Part shown: piece after piece, positions 17,608-30,649 of the stretch
Position numbering within the stretch: the first letter of the stretch is position 1
How the letters are laid out: each line of letters opens with the position of its first letter
NCBI GenBank assembly: GCA_036490475.1
Contig: DASXDT010000005.1
Span: 1 to 64,000 of the forward strand
Direction of reading: 5' to 3'
DNA from: Candidatus Tumulicola sp.
GTDB taxonomy: Bacteria > Vulcanimicrobiota > Vulcanimicrobiia > Vulcanimicrobiales > Vulcanimicrobiaceae
DNA length: 64,000 bases
Notes under the pieces: generated by a model
What the model saw: the letters and a program-made list of their open reading frames with translations, nothing else
What the model was told of the DNA's origin: nothing
The model's database searches: none
Position numbers and translations under genes: made by a program

Positions 17608-18566
17608 TAGCTGACGGGAACCTCCAGAGCATCAAAAATCGTGCGGACTTCGTCGACCTTCGGAATCGGCTTGACGAACGGCGGGGGCAGCTTGCCCTTT
17701 AACGCCATACGCAACCCCAACGGTGCGACGCTCAGCAGACCGCGCACGTTGAAGCGCCCGATCGTGCCTTGAATGACTTCGGTTTCGGCCAGCATGCCGG
17801 TCTGTTTGATCGTTCTAGCAACGACCAATGCGTGCTGCGGCCCGCGATGATTCATCATAACGCCGTCCTGCACGGCCGCGCGTTTCACATCCACGATCCG
17901 GTCTTGCGGATCGACGTGCTTTGGACAATACGAACACGCGTAGCAGTGCGCGCAGAGCCACAAGTAATCTTCGCTGATTTGCGCGATGCGCTCTTTGCGC
18001 TGGCCGTCGCGCACGTCTTCGATGAAGCGATAGGCATACGCGATGGCGGCCGGGCCGGCGAACGACGGATCGACGCTGACCACCGGACAGAGTGCGTAGC
18101 AGGTGCCGCACATCACGCAGTTGGCGACGTCCACCAGCTTTTTCATGTCGTCGGGCGACACGCGGCGCTCGGTTGGGTGCTCCGAATCATCGTCTTTCGG
18201 TTGCAGGTACGGCTTCAGTCGCGAGTACTTATCCCAGAACGGATCCATGTGCACGACCAAATCTTTCATCGGCTGAAAGTTTGGCATCGGGTCGATCTTC
18301 ACGACGTTCTCGTCGTTCATGACCGTGTTGCACGGGGTCTTGCACGCCAGACTGGTCACGCCGTTGATGTTCATCGAACACGAACCGCAGATCGCCGAGC
18401 GGCACGACCGCCGGAAGCTGATCGACCCATCCACGTCGGCCTTGGCCGTTTCCAGCGCGTCGAGCACGGTCATCGTTTCCGGCACGTCGATCGTCACCGC
18501 ATCGCGGTGCGGAACGACGTCGACGGCTTCGTCGAAGCGGAAGATATCGAGCGTAATATTTGCCAT
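17607..18566 (-). CDS. sdhB: succinate dehydrogenase/fumarate reductase iron-sulfur subunit
   Basis: 319 residues. The [2Fe-2S] ligands are visible as SCRSAICGSC with a later Cys (C55, C60, C63, C75). The C-terminal ferredoxin-like domain carries CVMCGTCYALCP and CAHCYACSYCPKHVDP for the other two clusters. It carries electrons from the flavoprotein to the HdrB-like subunit. It is longer than the typical 230-260 residues because of a C-terminal extension of about 80 residues. The gene follows sdhA after three bases and overlaps the downstream gene by one. Confidence 0.95.
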   Translation of the reverse strand: MANITLDIFRFDEAVDVVPHRDAVTIDVPETMTVLDALETAKADVDGSISFRRSCRSAICGSCSMNINGVTSLACKTPCNTVMNDENVVKIDPMPNFQPMKDLVVHMDPFWDKYSRLKPYLQPKDDDSEHPTERRVSPDDMKKLVDVANCVMCGTCYALCPVVSVDPSFAGPAAIAYAYRFIEDVRDGQRKERIAQISEDYLWLCAHCYACSYCPKHVDPQDRIVDVKRAAVQDGVMMNHRGPQHALVVARTIKQTGMLAETEVIQGTIGRFNVRGLLSVAPLGLRMALKGKLPPPFVKPIPKVDEVRTIFDALEVPVS

Positions 18567-18569
18567 CTG

Positions 18570-20255
18570 TTAGTACGATCTCACTTGTGGGTCGAACTTG
18601 GTAATCGTCACGGCGCGCGAGTAATCCAGGCGCGGCGGGCCGTCGGGCGTGCGCCACGCCAGCGTGTGTTTGAGCCAGTCTTTGTCGTCCCGCTCGGGGA
18701 AATCGGTCCGCGCCTGCGCGCCGCGCGATTCGGTCCGAGCTTGTGCGCTGGTCGCCAGCGCGAGGGCTGCGTCGATTAAGAAGTCGGTTTCGAGCGCGCC
18801 TACCAAATCCGTGTTGAACGTCGCCGATTTATCCATCACGTATGCGTTCTGGTCGAACTCGCGGCGAACGCGCGTCATCTCTTCGACCGCGGTGCCGAGG
18901 CCGGTCGCGTCGCGGAAGATGAAGGTATTTTCGCTCATCGTTTCGTTCATCGCGCGGCGCAGTTGCGGTGCGCGCGTGCCGCCGCTTCGCGACATCAGCC
19001 CGCGAATGCGGTCGCGTTCGGCGTTCAGCGTTTTTTCTGAGGGTTTGCCGCCGCCGTGGTTCTTGATGTATTCCAGCGCGTGCGTCGCCGAGCGAGCGCC
19101 GAAGACGATCGTCTCGAGCAGCGAGTTACCGCCCAGCCGGTTGGCGCCGTGCACGCTCACGCAGGCACACTCGCCGGCGGCGTACACACCCGGGACGCGG
19201 GTGGCCCCCCATTTATCGGTTTCGATGCCGCCCATCGTGTAGTGGGCGCCCGGCAGGATCGGAATCGGTTCGTCGATCGCATCCTTGCCGGTAGCGTCGA
19301 GCGCCAGCTCGCGGATCTGCGGCAGGCGTTCGAGAATTTTTTCGCGGCCCAGATGGCGCATGTCGAGCAACACGCAGCCGTCGACGCCGCGGCCTTCCAG
19401 AATTTCGGTCCACTCGGCCCGCGACACGACGTCGCGCGATGCTAGCTCGCCCTTGTTCGGAGCGTACTTAAACATGAAGCGCTCGCCCGAACTGTTTAGC
19501 AAGTAGGCGCCCTCACCACGCGCGCCCTCGGTCATCAGCACGCCGTTCTCTTTGAGCGTCGTGGGGTGGAACTGCATGAACTCCATGTCCATCAGCGGGA
19601 TGCCCGCTTTATACGCGATGCCAAACCCGTCGGCGGTCGAGGCGTAGCCGTTGGTGGTTTTGGCGTACATGCGCCCCGCGCCGCCGGTCGCGAAGATCGT
19701 CGCCTTGGCGGAGACGAACTCCAGCTCGCCGTTGCGGATGTTATAGGCTACGACGCCCGACCCGACGCCGTCTTCGATGCCGAGCGCGGTGCAGAAATAC
19801 TCTTCATATACCTTGACGCCGAAACGCTCGAGTTGCTCCCATAGCGTGTGCAGGATCACCAGGCCGGTGACGTCGGCCGAATAGCAGGTGCGAGGCGTGC
19901 CGGCTCCGCCGAACGGGCGTTGCGCGATGCGGCCGTCGGGCATGCGAGAAAAGATGCAGCCGCGATGCTCCAGCCAGATGATCTGTTTAGGCGCGTCTTC
20001 GCACATGGCGGCGGCGGCGTCCTGATCGCCCAAGTAATCCGAGCCCTTGACCGTATCGAAGGTGTGTGCCTCGGGCGAGTCTTCCTCGCGGTTGCCGAGT
20101 GCGGCGTTGATTCCGCCCTGCGCGGCACCGGAGTGACTGCGCACCGGATGCATCTTAGAGATAATGGCGACGTCGGCGCCGCCCTCGGCGGCTTGCACCG
20201 CGGCACGCATCCCCGCTAAACCGCCACCGATGACGACGACGTCGTGTTGAATCAA
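18570..20255 (-). CDS. sdhA: succinate dehydrogenase/fumarate reductase flavoprotein subunit
   Basis: 561 residues from a TTG at 20255, preceded by GAAAGG. This start places the FAD-binding [20 protein letters not shown] right at the N-terminus, as in homologues. Further motifs: the flavin-attachment region [20 protein letters not shown] with its His, the active-site region [20 protein letters not shown], and [17 protein letters not shown]. The enzyme interconverts succinate and fumarate. It is the first gene of the three-gene sdhA-sdhB-hdrB-like operon, divergent from dnaE. Confidence 0.95.
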   Translation of the reverse strand: MIQHDVVVIGGGLAGMRAAVQAAEGGADVAIISKMHPVRSHSGAAQGGINAALGNREEDSPEAHTFDTVKGSDYLGDQDAAAAMCEDAPKQIIWLEHRGCIFSRMPDGRIAQRPFGGAGTPRTCYSADVTGLVILHTLWEQLERFGVKVYEEYFCTALGIEDGVGSGVVAYNIRNGELEFVSAKATIFATGGAGRMYAKTTNGYASTADGFGIAYKAGIPLMDMEFMQFHPTTLKENGVLMTEGARGEGAYLLNSSGERFMFKYAPNKGELASRDVVSRAEWTEILEGRGVDGCVLLDMRHLGREKILERLPQIRELALDATGKDAIDEPIPILPGAHYTMGGIETDKWGATRVPGVYAAGECACVSVHGANRLGGNSLLETIVFGARSATHALEYIKNHGGGKPSEKTLNAERDRIRGLMSRSGGTRAPQLRRAMNETMSENTFIFRDATGLGTAVEEMTRVRREFDQNAYVMDKSATFNTDLVGALETDFLIDAALALATSAQARTESRGAQARTDFPERDDKDWLKHTLAWRTPDGPPRLDYSRAVTITKFDPQVRSY

Positions 20256-20426
20256 GGCCGGCCTTTCCCAAAAACTCGCATACGTTTGCTTTCTTATCCT
20301 ATGTCCGGCGCGATACACTCCCCATGACTTTTGTGCGGCGGAGGGCGCATGCCGGGGCCGCGCGCGTCCTATCGCGAACAATACGGCAACGGTCGGGCGT
20401 CCTTCGCCACGGCATGGTTAGGAAAC

Positions 20427-20447
20427 TTTCGGTGCTCTTTCGGTGCT
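20427..20447 (+). repeat. tandem 10-bp repeat overlapping the dnaE leader
   Basis: TTTCGGTGCT occurs at 20427-20436 and 20438-20447, an 11-bp period. The second copy directly abuts the AAGGA ribosome binding site of dnaE. It could be an operator or an RNA element that controls translation; it could also be chance. Confidence 0.4.
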
Positions 20448-20459
20448 AAGGAAACCGGT

Positions 20460-23923
<3,464 letters not shown>

Positions 23924-23927
<4 letters not shown>

Positions 23928-24727
23928 GCGACATCCGGTTAGTCGCCTTCGACCTCGATGGAACGCTGGTCGGGCGCGACCACGTCGTCACGCCGCGCGT
24001 GCGCGAAGCCATCGCGAAGATGCACGACGCCGGCATACTCGGTTGCATGGTAACCGGGCGCATGTACCGGTCGTGCATTACGTACGTTCGAGAACTCCGC
24101 TTCGGCGCGCCGGTCATCTGCTATCAAGGCGCGGCGATCATCGATTCGTCGACCGACGACGTACTGTCGCACCGCGCGTTGGCCAACGACGTGGTGCGCG
24201 AGCTGATCTCGGCGACGCAAAGCGATCGCATGTATCTGCAGCTCTATCGCAACGACGAGTACTATTGCGAGGCACGCAACAAATTTTCGGATTTGTACGC
24301 GTCGGTCGCGCAGGTCGAACCGGTCGTCGTCCCGTCGTTACGCGAAACCTTCGCCTTTAGCGACGCGACGAAGGCCGTGATTATCGCGGATGCTCCGGAT
24401 GCCGAACGCTACGAGAAGAAGATTGCGGAAATGCTCGGTTCGCGCGCGTATGTAACGCGCAGCATGCCGGAGTTCGTGGAAATTCTCAATCCGGCCGTCG
24501 ATAAGGGCGATGCCTTGAACTTCGTTACGGCGCGTTTGCAGATTCCGCGCGAGTCGGTGATGGCAATCGGCGATTCGTGGAACGACGCGCCGCTGCTCGA
24601 GGCCGCCGGACTGGGCATCGCGATGGGCTCGGCACCGGCCGAGCTCAAGGACGTCGCGGGCGCGGTGGTGGCCGATGTTGCGCATGACGGCGTCGCCGAA
24701 GCCCTCGAGCGGTACGTACTGGCGTGA
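23924..24727 (+). CDS. HAD-superfamily Cof-type phosphatase
   Basis: 267 residues. HAD motif I is FDLDGTLVGR near the N-terminus, motif II is in MVTGRMY, and motifs III/IV give KGDALNF and GDSWNDAPLLEAAG followed by GIAMGSAP. This is the Cof/YidA type with a C2 cap. Such enzymes hydrolyse small phosphorylated metabolites; the substrate is not predictable. Both ends overlap neighbours as GTGA (dnaE upstream, ftsQ downstream), so its translation is coupled to both. Confidence 0.9.
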
Positions 24728-25476
24728 AAACCAAGGGTGTAGCATCGCGGCGGCGCAAGCGCTCGACCGCGCGCCGGCTGCGTCCCTTTTGGATTCCGCT
24801 GTCGCTGGTCGGCATACTGGCCGTGGCGGCCGTCACCTTCGCGGTGTTATATCCCGGATTCGATCCGAAGAGCGTGGTCGCCAGCGGCAATCGCGTGGTG
24901 CCGTCTTCCGAGATCGTACGCGCCGCCGGCGTGAATATGGGCGCGAATATGTGGCTGCAGAACGGCCGCGCCATCGGCAAGCGCGTCGAGGCGATTCCCT
25001 ACATCGACGTCGCACGCGTACACCGCTTTCCGCCGGCCACCGTCGTCATATCGGTCACCGAGCGCGTGCCCTACGCGGTGGTCACCAGCGATGCGCGGTC
25101 GGTGTTGGTCGACCGGCACTTGCGGGTGCTGGCGCCCCAATACGACGCCACGACGCTACCGCAGTTCGTACTATCGCCCGGAGTCGCGCTCGGCCCGGGC
25201 TCATTCGTGACGCGGCACGACCTCAATGCGATGGCGAGTGACTACGACGCGATGATCGCCGCCCACGTCGTGCCGCTCCAACTGGAATACGACAAGCTCG
25301 GAGGGTTAGTCGCGACCATGCGTGGGGGCGTGAAGATTCTGCTCGGCGACGACGAGGATCTCACCAAGAAACTGTCGCTCGTCGATCCGATTCTCGCGCA
25401 GGTCGTGCGCAAGGAGCGTCGGGTGAGCGAAGTCGATTTACGCGCGCCGAGCACACCCGTACTGGTGTACCGCTAG
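24724..25476 (+). CDS. ftsQ: cell-division protein FtsQ/DivIB
   Basis: 250 residues. A basic cytoplasmic tail (SRRRKRSTARRLRPF) is followed by one transmembrane helix (IPLSLVGILAVAAVTFAVLY). The POTRA domain begins GNRVVPSSEIVRAAGVNMG, and the FtsQ domain contains ERVPYAVV and VLVDRHLRVL. FtsQ links early and late divisome proteins at the septum. The GTG overlaps the HAD gene stop. The usual murC/murB/ddl neighbours are absent; ftsA lies 486 bases downstream beyond a small convergent gene. Confidence 0.88.
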   Translation: MKTKGVASRRRKRSTARRLRPFWIPLSLVGILAVAAVTFAVLYPGFDPKSVVASGNRVVPSSEIVRAAGVNMGANMWLQNGRAIGKRVEAIPYIDVARVHRFPPATVVISVTERVPYAVVTSDARSVLVDRHLRVLAPQYDATTLPQFVLSPGVALGPGSFVTRHDLNAMASDYDAMIAAHVVPLQLEYDKLGGLVATMRGGVKILLGDDEDLTKKLSLVDPILAQVVRKERRVSEVDLRAPSTPVLVYR

Positions 25477-25483
25477 GCCACGA

Positions 25484-25792
25484 TTAGTGGCTGGTCATGT
25501 CGGCGTAGACCATCACGGTGCCTTTGATCAGTGAAACCTTAATCTGATCGTTCGGCTGAACTTTCGTGAAGTCTACGGAATCGCGACCTGCTATAAACGT
25601 GGTCACGTTGCCGTTGTCCAGTACGACGACCACATGTTTGGGGTCGACCACTTTCTGAACCTTGGCATCGTAGGTTCCATCCGGGATGCTGGTCGCATCG
25701 ACGGTGGCTGCGAGCGCGCAGAGCGGGGCGACAACCGCCAAAGCGGCTGCAAAGGCGACGAGCGAGAGACGTCGTTGAATCGGTTGTAGCAC
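25484..25792 (-). CDS. small secreted protein of unknown function
   Basis: 102 residues from a GTG at 25792 with GGAG eight bases upstream; the longer in-frame extension upstream has no coding character. The signal peptide is LSLVAFAAALAVVAPLCALA. The mature part, about 75 residues, looks like a small beta barrel (DGTYDAKVQKVVDPKHVVVV, then NVTTFIAGRDSVDF and NDQIKVSLIKGTVMVYAD). It is encoded on the strand opposite to ftsQ and ftsA and interrupts the division cluster. Confidence 0.65.
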   Translation of the reverse strand: MLQPIQRRLSLVAFAAALAVVAPLCALAATVDATSIPDGTYDAKVQKVVDPKHVVVVLDNGNVTTFIAGRDSVDFTKVQPNDQIKVSLIKGTVMVYADMTSH

Positions 25793-25962
25793 GGGTGATA
25801 CTCCATTATGCCGGCAGCAATGGAAAAAATATTTCCCGATGATGCTCCACGGGTGGGACCGCCACCTGCGTGCGGGCAAGCAGGCACCGCAGGACTTGGG
25901 AACGGGTCGGCCAACGCAAGCGCCCTTCTCACGCATGTAAAGGGAGCTTTGGTGATCGGCGC

Positions 25963-27183
25963 ATGAGGCAAGAGACCGTTTGCGGTCTCGATATCGGGAC
26001 GACCAAGACGTGTGCCGTGGTGGCGGTCAACGGTCCGCATGGGCTCGAGATCGTCGGCGTCGGTGAGGCCCCCTCACAGGGCATGCGCAAGGGCGTCGTA
26101 ATCGACCTCGAGGCGACCGTCCACTCGATCGAGGCGGCGACCGAAAAGGCCGAGCGGATGGCCGGGATCCACGTCGATAACGTATTCGTGGGCATCACGG
26201 GCGACCATATGCGCAGTACCAACAATCACGCCGTGGTGGCCGTCTCGGGCGAAGACCGCGAGGTGTCGCCCAACGATGTGCGGCGCGTGGTCGATGCCAG
26301 TAAGATCATCAATCTGCCGGGCGACCGGCAGATCGTACACGCCTTGCCGCGCTTCTTTACCGTCGACGGCCAAGAGGGCGTCGAGGATCCGGTGGGCATG
26401 GCCGGCAGCCGGCTCGAGGTGGACACCCACATCGTCACCGGCAGCACCAGCTTCATCACCAACGTGCTCAAGTGCGTGCATCGCGCCGGTATGGAAGCCG
26501 CCGGGCTGGTATTCGAGCCATTGGCGAGTTCGATCGCGACCCTGCGGCCCGAAGAAAAGCAGGTCGGCGTTGTGATGCTCGACATGGGCGGCGGCACCAC
26601 CGACATCGCGGTGTACTCGCTGGGTAGCGCCATCTACACCGCCACGCTGCCGGTCGGCGGCAACATGCTCACCAACGATCTGTCTCTCGGTTTGAAAACG
26701 ACGTTGTCGGAAGCCGAAGAGATTAAGAAGCGCTTCGGTGCGGGTGTGCGTGACGCTGACGGCGCCGAATCGTTCTCCGTACGGACGCTCGACGGCCGCA
26801 CGGAGAAGCAGCGCAGCACCGAAGACGTCAAGCAAATCGTCGTGCCGCGCGTGCTCGAAACCTTGCGCATGGCGCGCCAAAAAATCGTGGAAAACGTTCC
26901 GCGAGATTTGGTCTTGGGCGAAGTCGTGCTGACGGGTGGCGGCGCGCTTCTGCCGAACGTCGAGGGTATTGCGGAAGACGTCTTCGGATTACCGGTACGC
27001 GTCGGCGTACCGGACGGAATCGGCGGTCTTACCGAGACGATGGCGCAACCGCAATATGCAACCGCGATCGGTTTGGTGCTTTTTGGCGCACACGACGAAC
27101 GCGACGCTGCCGATACCGCGCGACGGCGCGGCGGATCGATGGTGCATCGCATTCAGAAATGGCTATCGGATTTATGGAACTAG
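25963..27183 (+). CDS. ftsA: cell-division protein FtsA
   Basis: 406 residues. The actin-like nucleotide site reads CGLDIGTTKTCAVVAV (phosphate 1), MLDMGGGTTDIAVY (phosphate 2) and VVLTGGGALLPNVEG (adenosine). The SHS2-type 1C subdomain lies between residues 80 and 170. The C-terminus HRIQKWLSDLWN is an amphipathic helix of the kind that tethers FtsA to the membrane. FtsA anchors FtsZ filaments. The ATG at 25963 is chosen because homologues start just before the phosphate-1 motif. Its 3' end overlaps the annotated ftsZ start by 25 bases. Confidence 0.95.
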   Translation: MRQETVCGLDIGTTKTCAVVAVNGPHGLEIVGVGEAPSQGMRKGVVIDLEATVHSIEAATEKAERMAGIHVDNVFVGITGDHMRSTNNHAVVAVSGEDREVSPNDVRRVVDASKIINLPGDRQIVHALPRFFTVDGQEGVEDPVGMAGSRLEVDTHIVTGSTSFITNVLKCVHRAGMEAAGLVFEPLASSIATLRPEEKQVGVVMLDMGGGTTDIAVYSLGSAIYTATLPVGGNMLTNDLSLGLKTTLSEAEEIKKRFGAGVRDADGAESFSVRTLDGRTEKQRSTEDVKQIVVPRVLETLRMARQKIVENVPRDLVLGEVVLTGGGALLPNVEGIAEDVFGLPVRVGVPDGIGGLTETMAQPQYATAIGLVLFGAHDERDAADTARRRGGSMVHRIQKWLSDLWN

Positions 27184-28589
27184 GCCCGCAAGAAGAACCG
27201 CGTAAACCGCGCGCGTCGCGCAGCAGACGAGCCGCGCAACCCGACCCGTCCGATCTCGCCGGCGACAGGCCGTTGACGCAAGCCGATGCGCCGATATCCG
27301 AAATGCCGCTGCCGGATCCTCCGCCGCGCAAACCGCCGGTCGACGAGCCGCTGCCGATTGAAGATCCGCCGGACGGCGCACCCGCCGAAAGCATCGTTCC
27401 CGAAATTCACGATGCTCCCGTGACTGCTGAAGCTCCCGTACAGTCCGCCGCTCCCGAAGCTCCCGCAACGCTTTTTGCTACGGAGGAACCGAAGAAAAAG
27501 ATGGCCGACGCCCGCCGCTCCACGCCTCCCAACAAGTCCGAACACGCCGCGACGATCAAGGTAATCGGCATCGGCGGGGGCGGCTGCAACGCCGTCAACC
27601 GCATGGTGCGCTCCGGACTCGCCGGCGTCGAGTTTTATTCCGTCAACTCCGACGTGCAAGCGCTGCGCAGCGCTGCAACCGACAACACGGTGCATATCGG
27701 TGGTGGCGAGACGCGCGGACTGGGCGCCGGTGCGAATCCGGTGCTGGGTCGCGACGCGGCTACCGAATCGCGTGAAGATCTTGCCTTGATCATCGAGGGC
27801 GCCGACTTGGTGTTCTTGACCGCCGGCATGGGCGGCGGCACCGGCACCGGTGCTGCTCCGGTGATTGCGGAAATCGCTCGCGAATCCGGCGCGCTGACGA
27901 TTGCGGTCGTCACGAAACCGTTCTCGTTCGAAGGTAAGAAGCGCATGCAGATTGCCGAGAACGGCATCGCCGAACTCGAAAGCAAAGTCGATACGCTGAT
28001 CACGATTCCCAACGAGCGCATCCTCCAGGTCATCGAGAAGAAGACGCCGCTCAACGAAGCGTTCGCCTACGCCGACGACGTGCTGCGCCAGGGCATTCAG
28101 GGCATCAGCGATCTCATCACGCAGCCCGGCTTGATCAACCTCGATTTCGCCGACGTGAAAACGATCATGAGCGACGCCGGTTCGGCCATGATGGGCATCG
28201 GTGAAGGCACGGGCGAGCATCGTGCTGCCGACGCCGCGCAGAAGGCGATCGCTTCGCCGCTGCTCGAGACCACGATCGACGGCGCGCGCGGCGTCATCTT
28301 CAACATCACCGGCGGCCCCGACATGGCGATGTACGAAGTCAACGAGGCGGCCGAAATGATCAGCCGCGCGGTCGACCCCGACGCGCAGATCATCTTCGGT
28401 GCGTCGATCGATCCCAGCATGAGCGGCAAGGTTCGCGTTACGGTGCTGGCGGCCGGATTCGGTGCGCCGCGCACCTTCCGCGAAAACACCTCGACGTTCG
28501 CGTCGCAGCGGACCGACCGGCTCGAAACCGTGCAGCCGGTTAACATGGACGATATCGAAGTCCCGGCGTTCCTCCGCTACCGCGGCTAG
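27159..28589 (+). CDS. ftsZ: cell-division GTPase FtsZ with a long Pro-rich N-terminal extension
   Basis: 476 residues. The GTPase fold begins only at about residue 132 (TIKVIGIGGGGCNAVNRMV). The signature loop GGGTGTG is at residues 225-231, and the T7-like segment and C-terminal peptide DDIEVPAFLR are intact. The first 115 residues are Pro/Glu/Ala-rich and intrinsically disordered in character (for example DPPPRKPPVDEPLPIEDPPD). The linker between GTPase domain and C-terminal peptide is only about 25 residues. The start could be ATG 27159, 27174 or less likely 27501; all upstream codons keep coding-type third positions. It overlaps ftsA. Confidence 0.92.
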   Translation: MAIGFMELGPQEEPRKPRASRSRRAAQPDPSDLAGDRPLTQADAPISEMPLPDPPPRKPPVDEPLPIEDPPDGAPAESIVPEIHDAPVTAEAPVQSAAPEAPATLFATEEPKKKMADARRSTPPNKSEHAATIKVIGIGGGGCNAVNRMVRSGLAGVEFYSVNSDVQALRSAATDNTVHIGGGETRGLGAGANPVLGRDAATESREDLALIIEGADLVFLTAGMGGGTGTGAAPVIAEIARESGALTIAVVTKPFSFEGKKRMQIAENGIAELESKVDTLITIPNERILQVIEKKTPLNEAFAYADDVLRQGIQGISDLITQPGLINLDFADVKTIMSDAGSAMMGIGEGTGEHRAADAAQKAIASPLLETTIDGARGVIFNITGGPDMAMYEVNEAAEMISRAVDPDAQIIFGASIDPSMSGKVRVTVLAAGFGAPRTFRENTSTFASQRTDRLETVQPVNMDDIEVPAFLRYRG

Positions 28590-28601
28590 GAAATAACGGG
28601 T

Positions 28602-29408
28602 ATGGCGTACGCCGCGCGGGTCGTGCTCGACTCGGTTAGTCCCGCGGGCGTGCGCCTCACCACATTAGAGGTCACGTTCCCGCGGTTCGTATTGGCCGAG
28701 TTCAATACGCATCGCGTATTTTCGCGCAACTCGGCGAGTTCGCGCGCAATTCCAACCAACAAACTGATCCAACGCGTGCTGGACGAGCCCGCGATTCCGT
28801 TGGAGTGGGGGCGCAACAAGGCGGGCATGTCGTCCGATGAGGTGCTGGCGTACGAAGATGGCGTTGCGGCCGAGCGTATCTGGCTCGACGCGCGCGATGC
28901 AGCCGTCGAACGCGCGCGCCAGTTGCTCGAACTAAAGGTGCATAAGCAGCAGCTGAATCGATTGCTCGAGCCGTTCTTATGGCATACCGTGATCGTGACG
29001 TCGACCGAATGGGACAATTTTTTCAATCTGCGTTGCGCGCCGCAGGCTCAGCCGGAGATCCGTGCGGCGGCCGTGCGAATGCGCGAGGCGTTGGGCGAGA
29101 GTCTTCCCGCGCCGGTCGGAATCGGCGAGTGGCATTTGCCGTTGATGCAAGATGACGAACGATCGTTACACGTGGAGACGCAGAAGAAGGTCTCGGCCGC
29201 GCGTTGCGCACGCGTTTCGTATCTCACCCACGACGGCAAGCGTGAAATTGAAAAAGATCTCGATTTATGTGCGCGGTTGATGATCGATCGGCATCTTAGC
29301 CCGTTCGAACACGTCGCGTCTCCGGCCGAAGATGACGAGTTTCGCGCAAACTTTCGCGGCTGGCAGCAAATGCGCAAAGAGGTAGAAGCGCCGGTCGTCT
29401 TCCAGTGA
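28602..29408 (+). CDS. thyX: flavin-dependent thymidylate synthase
   Basis: 268 residues. The ThyX signature is present as THRVFSRNSASSRA (residues 36-49), equivalent to the RHR-x7-S motif that binds dUMP and FAD. The C-terminal RLMIDRHLSPFEHVA carries the other conserved His/Arg pair. ThyX makes dTMP from dUMP using methylenetetrahydrofolate and NAD(P)H. The insert between these motifs is longer than in the Thermotoga protein, matching the larger ThyX subgroup. The stop shares a base with the next ATG (TGATG). Confidence 0.9.
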   Translation: MAYAARVVLDSVSPAGVRLTTLEVTFPRFVLAEFNTHRVFSRNSASSRAIPTNKLIQRVLDEPAIPLEWGRNKAGMSSDEVLAYEDGVAAERIWLDARDAAVERARQLLELKVHKQQLNRLLEPFLWHTVIVTSTEWDNFFNLRCAPQAQPEIRAAAVRMREALGESLPAPVGIGEWHLPLMQDDERSLHVETQKKVSAARCARVSYLTHDGKREIEKDLDLCARLMIDRHLSPFEHVASPAEDDEFRANFRGWQQMRKEVEAPVVFQ

Positions 29409-30649
29409 TGCGGCGGCGCTTCGTTGCAGTGTTGGCCGTGTTGGTAGCGATGACGTGCGTCGTGCCGGCGCGAGCGCCGGCGCAAACGGCCGTCGTGCTA
29501 ACGCCGGCGACCCGACAAGCTGCGCTTACCGCAATCGAGGGCGCGATTCGCACGACGTACGTTTTTCCGGAGATGCGCGCTCCGCTGATCGCAAAACTCG
29601 ATAGCCAGGCGGCGACGCACCACTACGACACCGCCGATCCGAACGTGTTTGCCGAGCGGGTAACCGACGACATGCAGTCGGTGGCCCACGACGGTCATTT
29701 GTATATGACCTACGACCCGACCGAATACGCAGCGTTGCTGGCACCGCCGAAAAGCGATGCTGGAATGGACGCTTACTATCGCGCGATCGCGATTCGTCAG
29801 AATAGCGGGCTGACCGAGATGAAGATTCTTCCGGGTAATATCCGCTATTTGAGACTGAGCGCTTTCGACTATGCGCCAGGCATTACGACGGCAGCTTATG
29901 ACGATGCCGGCCGCTTTTTACACGGCGGCGATGCCATCATCATCGATTTGCGTGGAAACGGCGGTGGTGACAGCGATGCAGCCGACTATTTTGGGAAGGC
30001 GCTGATCGACCCCAATTCCGGCAAGCCGATCTACATTTTGGTCGACGGGCACGTCGCATCGGCGGCCGAAGCCGTTGCGTACGGCGCGCAAGCCGCGAAA
30101 GAAGCGATTATCGTGGGTAGTACAACCTACGGCGCCGCCAATAACAATAAGAAGCTGCCAATCGCGCCAGCGTTCGTGCTGAGCGTGTCGTACAACCGCC
30201 CGATCAACCCGATCACGAAGACCAACTGGGAAGGCACGGGTGTCGTTCCGAATATCCGCGTCGCGGGCAGTACGACGTTGCCGGTCGCGGAACTCAGCGC
30301 GCTCGATGAACTGTCGGTGCTGCCTGGCACCAGCGCGTCAATGCAGGCGGAATACACATGGGCTCGGCAGGGTGTCGATGCGGAACTTCACCCGGTCAAA
30401 CTATCGAACGAGCAACTAGCGCGCTACGCGGGCCGCTATCGCACCATCGTCATTCGAGCCGTTAACGGCCAACTTCGACTAACGCGAACCGACCGGCCGC
30501 GCTGGGAAAAGAATATTCTACTCGTGCCACTAAACTCGAATGGTCTGTTCGCGGTCACTGCTTTTGACGATCTGCGTCTGCGCTTTCATACGAATTCGTT
30601 CGATTTTCTGTACGGAAACGAAGACGACCGGGACACTTTTACTCGCTAA
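29408..30649 (+). CDS. secreted S41-family (C-terminal-processing) peptidase
   Basis: 413 residues with a signal peptide ending in PARAPAQ. The core matches S41: AIIIDLRGNGGGDSDAADYF and DGHVASAAEAVAYGA, where the Ser after VA is the nucleophile position. No PDZ domain is visible, so it belongs to the PDZ-less, tail-like interphotoreceptor-retinoid-binding type group. It presumably cleaves periplasmic peptides. The ATG at 29408 overlaps the thyX stop. The 3' end overlaps the convergent regulator gene by four bases. Confidence 0.85.
   Translation: MRRRFVAVLAVLVAMTCVVPARAPAQTAVVLTPATRQAALTAIEGAIRTTYVFPEMRAPLIAKLDSQAATHHYDTADPNVFAERVTDDMQSVAHDGHLYMTYDPTEYAALLAPPKSDAGMDAYYRAIAIRQNSGLTEMKILPGNIRYLRLSAFDYAPGITTAAYDDAGRFLHGGDAIIIDLRGNGGGDSDAADYFGKALIDPNSGKPIYILVDGHVASAAEAVAYGAQAAKEAIIVGSTTYGAANNNKKLPIAPAFVLSVSYNRPINPITKTNWEGTGVVPNIRVAGSTTLPVAELSALDELSVLPGTSASMQAEYTWARQGVDAELHPVKLSNEQLARYAGRYRTIVIRAVNGQLRLTRTDRPRWEKNILLVPLNSNGLFAVTAFDDLRLRFHTNSFDFLYGNEDDRDTFTR

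Noticed and set aside
17769-18779. 336-codon plus-strand frame over sdhB
   Set aside because: It is antisense to a gene with all iron-sulfur motifs; His/Arg-rich shadow composition.
27180-28220. 346-codon minus-strand frame over ftsZ
   Set aside because: It is antisense to ftsZ, with no recognisable domain.
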